From Phallusia fumigata (Eukaryota; Chordata; Ascidiacea; Phlebobranchia; Ascidiidae), in contig QXVZ01011197.1 in the NCBI GenBank assembly GCA_008931825.1, forward strand, positions 1 to 20,761: DNA of 20,761 nucleotides, in the 5' to 3' direction. This document shows, piece by piece, positions 9,037-17,967 of this stretch. A model generated the notes under the pieces. It made no database searches, was not told the origin of the DNA, and saw only the letters and a list, made by a program, of their open reading frames with translations. A program made the position numbers and the translations under genes. Position 1 is the first letter of the stretch; each line of letters starts with the position of its first letter.

Positions 9037-9178
9037 CTACTGTTTTGCAACATAGCAGTTGAGTTAACAATTGCTGCAGGTTTGTCAACAATGTAAGGGA
9101 AATCCCCTACTTTTTTGCATACAATTTCTGCCGGTAAATATCTGTTTTGTTTTTCACTGGAAAACCAAAAAATCTTAC

Positions 9179-9184
9179 TTTTAT
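9179..9184 (-). terminator. Candidate poly(A) signal of the connexin gene
   Basis: This is AATAAA on the minus strand, about 420 bp past the connexin stop codon and upstream of the HDHD3-like gene on the same strand. It is the first clean candidate I noticed; others could serve. Confidence 0.35.
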
Positions 9185-9605
9185 TGTAACTGCTAAATAA
9201 AAATAATCAGTTTTTAGCGACTTCAAACAATTTTGCATAAGCAGTATACAGAGAAGTTAATATTTGGCATATACCTCATCCGGTTTAACTCCAGTGCTCT
9301 CATAAAGATCTGCATTAATAAAAGTTATCAAATAATGTTGATCATACTACATCAAAGTTGTCTTTTCACAAACAGTACACAAGCAACTTCAAAATCTTAT
9401 CGACTTCTACGCTACAAGAAGAAAAAAACGTAATTGTATGAATTTGCACGTCAACTACCGGTCGAATAAAGCATACGTGTTGTAAAAAGCAGTGCGTTGA
9501 TAACAATGCATTTTGGCAGCGCAGAGGACCATAACTAGCCATGTACAATGTAAACCAAGGGTCAAGTGTTTACACTCCAAGATACAGGTGATTGATGTTG
9601 GTGAG

Positions 9606-12600
9606 TTATATGAAACTTTTGTTTGATGCAACATCAGATACCCGTTCTTCGTCGTTAAGGCGAACGTGTTTTTCACCTGGAAAAAACAAAATTTCTGGCA
9701 TCTGGTCGATTGCTGTTTCACTCAACGATTGCAATAAGGGTGACGAATTTTATAAAGCGCATAAATGTTTGCAAATGTTTTTGTACGTTTGGACGAATAT
9801 TTTGGGTAAAAGTCCAGAGCTTTGTGATAGCACGTTATAAACCTACTTACGATCTGCCATCCTGATAGGAACGTACAGTTTGGAGCAATCAGCCATTGCA
9901 TGAGGACCAGATGAGTAATATGCTTCCACTTTTGGATAATGCGAGTTTCTTCTGTAGTAAATAAAGAAAAAATAAAACAAACAGCGATGGTTTTCGGTAG
10001 CCAATAAGGCGAGATTGCATGGCCTAACACAAAACGTATACAGTTCCTTAAACTTTTGGTGCTCGTTGCAAAATTATCATAGGCCTCTTTAGCTCGACCT
10101 TTATGACTAACGGACACAAATTTGAGAGATATATGTTGTTTTAAACCCCGGAAATCAAAGGCCAGAAACAAATATGAAACAAGTAAAAAAAGTTGGTCAG
10201 CAGATATATAGCAACGGGAAAAACTAACTTACGTTTTGGGTTTGGGTTTTAAGCCTTTCCACGCAGAACGAAACGTGAGAACTATGAGTTCTATGGCGGA
10301 GACAAGAAAGCAGATTGCACTGAGAATATTCATGTAGCGAAACAAGACCGTCTTTTCCTGTGTAAGAGTTTCAATGTTCAGTGTATATTTATGACACATT
10401 GTAAATCGTCTAAACTGCGACAACTCTCAATTTTGTCACATCGTGAAATGGCCAGAAAGATAAAAGGCATACAAGTTTTGTCATGAGACGGTTGGATCAA
10501 ATACCGGGTGTTAACTCTCAGTCTGGGATGGAGAACCTGCGGTCCGCCTGACCATTTAATGTGGCCCGTATCACAATTTCGTTAAAGTATATAACAAGCA
10601 TCAAAAGTCAAAACCAATTCAATGTTTGTTTATGAGATGACTTCGCCATTATTAACGATTTATATTCATTTAACCGTATCATGACATCAAACTCTTAAAA
10701 ATTGCCACACATTCAACTACTTGTGACTGTGTGACGGAACAGCGGCTTTTTTTGAGGCACGTCCGTAATGTTTTGCAATTCATTAAGTACTAAATAGATT
10801 TTCCACCGCTAAAAGAAGTAAAAAACGAATACACATTAACTGCAACTCGACGGCGGCCTTATTACAAGCGCAGCCCATTCAGACGCAGTCTTACCAAGAA
10901 GGTTTCGATGTCAACTTACATAAGGTCTTGACACAAAACACGGAATGTAACTTTTGCCGCCATCGTGAAAATGCGGGGCACAATTGACCAGCACCGCGTC
11001 GCCGTTCTCTCCTTTGCAGTTGTAGGCTTCGTTAACCTTCAGCCACATGAACTGGACAAATGTGTTCTGGGTGCTGCATGTTCCGCTTATTTTGCAGGTC
11101 GGGTCCTGTGTGATTAGTAGTTTTGGATAAAAAATAAACTAATTAACAATAATACCATGATGACATGTGAAGATGTGCCAGAACTTCAAGTAAACTATTT
11201 GGCCGAGCGCAAAGTTATAACTCGGTGCTGGATTTCTTCGCATGATGAAACTTGCCAATCACTGGGAATAGCTTACGATAATTGGATAGGCCTGACAGTG
11301 AGCATCAAAATGGCGATCCTGGGATTGGCCCATTCCCCATGGCATATTCAACTCAAACAGTTTGTGAAGCTTAACGCTGAAAATTCAGGGCCAATATGTG
11401 TTTCAAATACCTGGATAAAAAACAGCTGATAGCCGATGTACATAAAAAGAGCTTCGATTCCCATTTTCACAACGACGGAGCAGTAGTACGCGAAATATAC
11501 TTTATTGGTGGTTGGCAGCTGTAAAAATCGTAAAATATAACGTTTAATGTAAACCAACATGGTCGATTGGTCGGAGCAACCGAGCTCTGCTATTTAAAAG
11601 TCTGTTTGAAAAGATGCTAACTTTGTCTTTTGTGTTTTACAATGTAAGTCTAGTGGCATTACTTTAACTTAACTACGAACACGTATTGAGCTGGCCAAAG
11701 GCCATTTCGAGCTTGTTCCTTTCCAAAGTTTTTAAGTTTTTATTTTCAAACACACATCTTTGTTTGGCAATATATACAATCTCTACCAACTTTTTGTGGT
11801 GCAAGAAAACAAGTGTATCATCTCATTACTCACCTCTATAAGTTCGGTACCGGAATATACTTTCCGCACTTTGATATTTCCAATAGTTTGTTTCCGTTTC
11901 GACAACTTTCTAAAGTCCTTGTCGCCAATTGAGTCACCCTATATCAATAAATAGAACTATAACCCCCGCGTCAAATGCCCAACAATTGTATCTTTGTATT
12001 GTGTTACAGTGTACAACGCCACGAAGTACGACATTCAAGTTTTGATAGGACTTAGCAGTAAGTATCTAGACTATACTATACTTACCGACAGTCGAAGTTT
12101 CTCCATGTCGCCATCTTCCATCATTCGCAAATGAGCTTCGGTTTTCTTGAGTTTTTCAATTTCACCAGATACAAATGTGGCATAGCAGTGAAAGAACACC
12201 GTAGGGGCAATGACGGCAAGCAACTGTGAAAAAAATCCTTCGAATTTTAGACTTTTTACATTGAGTATGTGTAATAGGGAACATGATTACTCATCTGGTT
12301 ACGTTTTTATTGAACCCCAAAACTACAATTTTATACCAGAACGGCGAGACCCGTAATATGACACTTATTTCAAATTCTTATTTCAATGTCGAATCATCTA
12401 CTCTTTACTACTTTATTAAAACATATTTTTCCTTAAAATGTGGCAAAAAAACACACTGGTTTCTATTTAAAACAGATAAATTGGAGTTACCTGAAAAGAC
12501 CAGAATCTCAAGTGTGAAATACTGGCAAACTTGTTGTAGCAAAGATTTTCACAACCAGTGATCTTTACACTGCATTTAAAGGCAGACTGTTCATCGCCGT

Positions 12601-13509
12601 ACACTGTAAGTATATTGTTTTACATTTAAATAACAATGTAGCTTAGTTTGAATTAAAACTGTTCACTTTGAAGCGTTTAAACCAGTGCACTTAAGGAAGT
12701 AAAATAATAGGCCAATTATTAAACAAAACCACCAAATTAAAAACTATCACGCTTTTTTTGCAGCATGTCCAGTGTTACCATTCATATTGGGCCACGCACG
12801 CTTAACCAAAGTAAATTTAATGGCGGCCGTGCTTTGATACGTTTTGGCTGGATAAAGCATTCAAGAACAAGTAAGTCACGACATTTAAAACTATTTTTAT
12901 GCACGAGCAAATGGGATATTTAACCAGATAAAACCTATTTCCTTATAATACGTAGTTGTTAAAAAATAACTTTGACTCACTAGCGTTTGTTGGTAAAATA
13001 AAGTATTTGCTGCAGTCGGCAATAGCTAAAAGGTTGTGCACCCATGAACTAAACTAGTAACAACCGTACATACCTGCACTTCCAATTGTGACCACCACAA
13101 TCAGTCGAAATACGAACACCAACACGTAATAGATTTGACTCCAGAAAGTTCCATATCGATGAACCTGGTTTCAGATAACAGTTCTGGTATGAAGCTGGTT
13201 GTTGCAACAACAAAAGTCTCACAATTTTGATAATTTTATCGACCATCACACAGACAGAAATGTCACAATAGCATATTCTTGATCTAATGGTATTACTTGT
13301 GCTCAGCAAAATAGCTTATTCACTGAAATGTGAGTGCAAGTCATTAGATTACAGTTAGCTTAAAAAGTTGTTTGTCGTTCCGTCAGAAATTTAAGATTAC
13401 CATTTTCTGATGATGAAAAACGTGCTTGCCAGTCATACAAGTTGCCAGTCATGTACAAAAGATACAACTAACTTACCTGTTGTGATATCTTCTCTAAAGA
13501 ATTCCACAT
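9606..13509 (-). CDS. Connexin (gap-junction channel subunit), ten exons
   Basis: Exons in transcript order: 13477-13509, 13074-13164, 12491-12603, 12086-12223, 11834-11938, 11411-11518, 10920-11105, 10233-10357, 9851-9951, 9606-9676. They sum to 1071 nt (356 residues plus TAA) and every junction is GT/AG with matching phase. The product has the connexin plan. N-terminus is MWNSLEKISQQ. TM1 is near residues 20-42 (YVLVFVFRLIVVVTIG). E1 has YGDEQSAFKC with the signature C-x6-C-x3-C (Cys52, 59, 63). TM2 is about 78-98. A charged cytoplasmic loop runs to about 165, and TM3 is about 168-193. E2 ends PCFVSRPY, followed by EKTVLF, matching the vertebrate CFVSRPTEKT block. TM4 is about 264-285, then a short tail of about 70 residues. 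E2 is unusually long, with five cysteines at 200, 206, 226, 238 and 252. The subunit should assemble as hexameric hemichannels in the plasma membrane. The specific subtype cannot be named. Confidence 0.94.
10510..10590. mobile_element. hAT-like terminal sequence fragment in connexin intron 7
   Basis: The segment containing GGAGAACCTGCGGTCCGCC and CCATTTAATGTGGCCCGTAT resembles the ends common to non-autonomous hAT DNA transposons in many animals (the GAACCTGCGGCCCGC...ATGTGGCCCG type, recalled from general knowledge). The preceding CAGTCTGGG would be the terminus. I cannot find the matching opposite end, so it is called a fragment. It would explain part of the large size (562 bp) of this intron. 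Confidence 0.4.
12764..12870 (+). other. Exon-like block on the opposite strand inside connexin intron 2
   Basis: On the plus strand a strong acceptor (GCTTTTTTTGCAG) is followed by ATG at 12765 and 35 open codons ending at a perfect donor (ACAA, then GTAAGTC). The conceptual peptide starts MSSVTIHIGPRTLNQS and contains GGRALIRFGWIKHS. No family is recognised and no partner exons are identified. It could be one exon of a nested antisense gene or a chance coincidence of splice-like sites. Confidence 0.22.
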
Positions 13510-14637
13510 TCTACCAGTTTGTCGCACCTGACCAAAAACTAAACTAATCTAAATCATAGGAGCGCTACCAACATGGTTCATGAACGACAAAGGCCTTTCT
13601 TTTGTAAATCGAGTCCTTATTGCGTAACAGCGCCATGACCATATTTCTCACGCCAAAATAGATAAGAAACTGCAAGCGACGGCAAAATGAATTGCTTTGG
13701 GAGGACTGCAAGCAGTGTGCTAGATTACTAAGAATGTACAGTGCGAACGAATTTAAATGAAATTTGTTTGTCGGTATGCTTTTTCTTGCTTGTGTAGCAA
13801 TTCTATGCTATCGGCAAAAAGTTAATTTGGTGCTAATGTTTGAAATCATGGTATACATGTAATTACACCCACGTGTACGAGGCAAAACCTGATGAAATAG
13901 GGTGGGTCGCTAGCTTTGACGAAAATGATTTTAATATCAAATAATGAGGTTTTTCATTAATCTGACAACTGCACAAGATTTAAGATTTTCGCTCGTTATC
14001 TCTATCTTTATGCAGGCTTGCTTAAATGAAGTCGTCACGGTTGAGTGAGTTCTCAGTAATTTCCGTTGTTTTGTCATTTTAACAAAAAAAAACGATTTTC
14101 CAGATATAAAGTTCACTGCGTTGGTTCCCATGCTGCATGTTTTTTCAGGAACAATAACAAAAAAAACCGTTTACACACAATGAGTTCTATCCAGCAACCA
14201 AAACAACTGCCTGGGCCCAGAAAAAGGCCCCCAACCATAAGAGGCAGAAAACGTTGATGTTTTTAATTGCACCGTGGATGCTGGACAAAGAATCATTTTA
14301 GTCGATTTGACCTGATTTTAGCTAACGATGATTACTTTCAACCCAACTACTCGCTATATTCATGTCGAGCAAATAAAAAGTTAATTTTTTTGCTGGGTGC
14401 GGGTTACACTATTCTGCATCTAAATCCCCCAGCCCACAAATTAGGAGAAAAAGTACTACTTTGGTGCAAACTGCTTAAGTCACTTGCACTTCTAGCGTCC
14501 AATGAGGCAAACATTATGTTTATTCGCAACAACAATACTACAAGAAACTTGACTCCAGCGATCGTAATTTGCTTGAGGTTTGTTACAGATGCCAAAAGAA
14601 ATAAGTCGAGTTTACATTTCTAATGTTGTAGGGAAGT
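13510..14637. other. Intergenic region between connexin promoter and sushi copy C
   Basis: This holds the upstream (promoter) side of the connexin gene. The short frames at 14066-14257 (+, basic, proline-rich end) and 14267-14623 (+) have no recognisable domain and no supporting splice structure. The stretch 14390-14600 has the look of repeat-derived sequence, but no terminal repeats or known element were identified. I see no RNA gene. Confidence 0.5.
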
Positions 14638-15351
14638 TTATTGATCGCAGGACATTTCTGTTTCTTGTGTATTGACATCTGTACACCTCCCATGTTAAAC
14701 CCATTTGGGTAATTTTAACAACCCTCTAAATCTTGATCTTCCTTTGCTTGTGCATCTTATCTGGTGTCCCCCGTAAGGAATCTTAAAACACAACAAGTAA
14801 ACAGTTATGTCTTGTTTTTCGTTCTATTTGCGTTTACACAATTGGTAGTGCTTATTTTGTAGTGGAAATTGCTATTATTTGCGTAAATAAGGTTACTTAG
14901 TCATAACATGGTAGTACCGCACGTGTTTAACTTGTTTTACTCTGAGGATTATAATTTCTATGTTTGATTAATTTTGCGTTTTCTCACCATTACTGAATGA
15001 TGGATGTAAGTGACAACTTTGTCCCAGTCTATGGTCTTGCATTCGGGCCCTGCAGTGCAAGGTGGGCATTCACAAACTCGAATGTTTCGAACCGCTTTTG
15101 TGAGGCTAAAAAATCCAATTGGTTGGGACCTAAAAATTTAAAAGCTACATGTACAAAAACGGCAACATTGTAATTTAGGTTTGATTTGGTACAACTTCAA
15201 CAAAATGTTGCTTCTGTGATTTTCTCAGCATGGGGCCAGTTTACCTTTAGCATATGGCCTTTGATGCAAGAAAACGTACATACGGAACCGAAAATATTTT
15301 CGTTGGTGCAAATTGCGTCACCGTTTCTCACTGGTTCAAAGAGGTGGCATT
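14638..15351 (-). pseudogene. Decayed third sushi-family copy (copy C)
   Basis: Three exon relics line up with exons 4-6 of copy B. 15245-15351 is 107 nt, exactly the size of exon 4 in copies A and B, is fully open, and keeps the sushi half with GSVCTFSCIKG. 14988-15129 corresponds to exon 5 but is 2 nt short, hits an in-frame TAG soon after the acceptor, and reads CECPPCTAGPECKTIDW only in a shifted frame. 14638-14781 corresponds to exon 6; it keeps GRCTDVNTQET but has a premature TAA at 14695-14697 and has lost about 40 codons near the end, while retaining the CAATAAACT stop/poly(A) arrangement. Upstream exons 1-3 are not recognised. An open frame on this strand around 15545-15720 has a hydrophobic run (FIFMTSTSCFILTFL) that might be a relic of the membrane exon, but the splice phases do not fit. 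Confidence 0.78.
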
Positions 15352-17054
15352 CTGCAAAAAGTAATTGAATTAAAAACAAACCAGGCTCAAAACTAAAACT
15401 TGAAGCCAAGTTTACAGGTTATTATGTGATAGCATTAGTTAAATGTTAACCATTTACTTTTGGTGTGACATGTCGGGACATTTGGCAACCAAGCTCCATT
15501 TTTTTGAAAACAATCCAATTTTCCCCATATATAACATGTTTTTCGTCGCTAGTCAGATGCACTGCCCTTATTTGCAGGAAAGTTAAGATAAAACAAGATG
15601 TGGACGTCATAAAAATAAAAACCGACGAGGTGATGGGTGTTAAACAAGGGGCTTGGACACTGTGTCGAATTTGTATTGCTACGAATGTTAGGGTTGTAGG
15701 AAGGGAGCCAAAACGGAACTAAACCGGAACCGGTAAGCGGTGGAATTATGTGTCTCGGTAACAACCTAAACCGCTTGATGCAAAAATTAGCAAACCCTCA
15801 TCGGAACTGAACTCAACTTTGGACTTTGTTGAACCCTTACAACTGACGAATTGCAAAATATGTAAACTGAAATTTTGCCATGCATGATAAAACAGTAATT
15901 TATTGCAGCTTTAAGATCAATCGTTGCATGTATCGTCATCGTTGTATCGATCGTCATGTGTCAAATTTGAATTGTTGTGTCCACCAAGCCAAAATACACA
16001 ACCCGATTGGGGTGGGGTAATTCAAAAAACTAACCCCCCTAACTCATACAATTCCTCCACAGGGAGGAATACCTCCCCAGATCGGGACCACTGCTCCAGT
16101 TTATTGTCAAACTCGATCCTTTCGTGTCGCCTTTTTCTCTTTTTCCGTGCTTTTTTGCTTTTTTTGCGTTTCCAGTTTTTAGTGATGATGACATACGAAA
16201 TAGTCTTCTACTAAAAATCTACTTAAAAGAACTGCAGTTTATTCCAATGTTAAGGTGTCCTTTATGCCATCAAGCGTTTTTTTTTTATACTTACAGAAAC
16301 AATTTCGTCACAACAGAACGTTAATGATTACGTCCCCACACTGCCTGTTTGTTGTAATATTATATGGTTTTACAACAAAACGGAGCCCACGCATCGCATT
16401 GAATTCGTACTCACCAGACGGGAACGAACCTTTCTTTGTCATGTTGTTACTGTAGCCGCAAAGTATCTGTGCTTTTATTGGGAGACTAACAAAAAGGAAA
16501 AGCCTGTTAACGTGACTGGTATAAATCTAAGGTTTTGCGGAATTGTACTAGTTTATACAGGTTCTGTAAGTCGAGCGATTCGAGAGCAATTAAATTTACC
16601 ACGTGATGCCTAATGCAAGGATGGCACTACAGTACAGGACAGCACCTTGGTGGGGTACACAGCAAAAATAATCAAAAGATATTGCGCCCATCGCAACGTG
16701 GTACGTACAACTTAATGTGTACTGTACCGTGCCATCTTTGGTCTAATGCTGGGCGCTACAATGTAATATCCCAAAATTTTCGGAAAAGCATTTTTAGTTG
16801 TGTTTTATGTGTGTTTATCCTTCATTTTATAAAACTTTTGATGGTCTGTTGGTTTACAGATAGTTTTATTGGATTGTTTTTTGGTCTGTATATCACGCTA
16901 GGCATGTAAGCCTTGAACCGTGCTAACTCGTGACGCCATTCAGTGGTTGTTTGTTTTCCGCTTCAGTTAACGCTGTTACAGCAAGCACGGCTAGTCTTTG
17001 TGTACAGTTTTAATTCACGTCACAGGCACGGTTGTTACCAAGCCGAATTTGAAA
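15352..17054. other. Intergenic region without recognised genes
   Basis: Short open frames are present on both strands but none shows a domain, convincing splice structure or protein-like composition; several are driven by T-rich runs (for example 16124-16200). A small perfect hairpin, ATTCCTCC / GGAGGAAT with a 4-nt loop, lies at 16051-16070. The right end, roughly 16900-17054, should contain the promoter of the NB-ARC gene if its first exon is the one proposed at 17055. Confidence 0.5.
16051..16070. repeat. Small perfect hairpin (8-bp stem, 4-nt loop)
   Basis: ATTCCTCC at 16051-16058 and GGAGGAAT at 16063-16070 are exact reverse complements around ACAG. It is not followed by a feature that would give it a role. 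Confidence 0.7.
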
Positions 17055-17560
17055 ATGGAATCGCCATCAGGTGACTATTATTGGTTTTTGGCTTATTATT
17101 GCGGAGACAAATTCGCTTTTAAATTTTTATCATGCTAATATGCTTTTGTAAAACCCGTATAATTTGTAAAACACTTCTAACCGTTATGGTGTTAAGTTAA
17201 ATAAGTTTTATTTGAATCATACACGCAGTAGACATAGTGACTTTGAAAAACGTTATGACGTACCTACGTTTTATAGCATAGTTATAATTCTGGGCAAATC
17301 AGGCACAGGTCTGAAAAAGGAAATAGCGTCACAATAAAAATAAAACAAACCAAACGAATCAAGTTTTAACAAGCGTTGTTTAAAAACAAATCAAGTTTTG
17401 AATACTGTTGTTCGGAATAAATATTAGACGCTTGTTGAAAATGTGCGCTAATACATTTTTTTCTTGTTAGTTTCAGCGCAAAATATTTTCAACATCCGGG
17501 ACTCATCTATCTCCCATTTGGGCGATGAAAGTCCAAGTTGCCAGCAGCCGCTTTTGGAAG
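17055..17560 (+). CDS. Candidate 5' exons of the NB-ARC/TPR gene
   Basis: Exon 1: 17055-17070 (ATG GAA TCG CCA TCA G, then GTGACT). Exon 2: 17477-17560, bounded by TTTCAG and GTTAGT. The two join in phase 1 into an open frame starting MESPSAQNIFNIRDSSISH and running to PLLE, again ending in phase 1. The link to the large exon is not settled: acceptors in phase 1 exist at about 18012 and 18141, or a tiny 32-nt exon (17656-17687) could convert phase 1 to phase 0 and join at 18067. No domain is seen in these residues. Confidence 0.35.
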
Positions 17561-17967
17561 GTTAGTATTTCAAGTTTCAGCCAAAATAAATCAACGACTT
17601 TATCAAGTTCAAAGGCACCCGCGTGCTAAATGTACAGTCCATTTTTGCGAAACAGTCTTTGCTGTGCAAGCTTTACCATCGGACCCCGTAAAGTTAGGGT
17701 TCTAAGTACACACCAAAGCACACCGATAATTCGTGAGTAATTGGCATTGGACGCAACTCATTATTACTAGTGAAAGGATCGTCGGTTTAATATTTTTGTT
17801 TAGACTAAATTTTAGTTTTATACCATTTACCTAAATCTAATTGGTCTATTTTGTTAGTCCTGTCATACCCAACATAGTGCTATAGCTTTTGCTTCAACTG
17901 GTTCCGCATATAACCCACCTGCCACCCTGTCATTACTCTCATATGGTTAAGAACCACTTAGAATGTA

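Noticed and set aside
9722..10171. Minus-strand 149-codon frame spanning connexin exon 9
   Set aside because: It reads exon 9 in the wrong frame and runs through intron 8. The connexin frame joins in phase with exons 8 and 10 and is preferred.
11157..11429. Plus-strand 90-codon frame in connexin intron 6
   Set aside because: Overlaps the TM3 exon antisense, with no domain or codon pattern of its own.
15549..15764. Possible membrane exon of sushi copy C
   Set aside because: A hydrophobic open run exists on the minus strand in this area, but no acceptor and donor pair in phase 1-1 brackets it as in copies A and B.
16560..16640. Possible tRNA-like segment around TCGAGCGATTCGAGAGC
   Set aside because: No acceptor stem or T-loop GGTTCRANYCC consensus could be fitted; no tRNA was seen anywhere on either strand.
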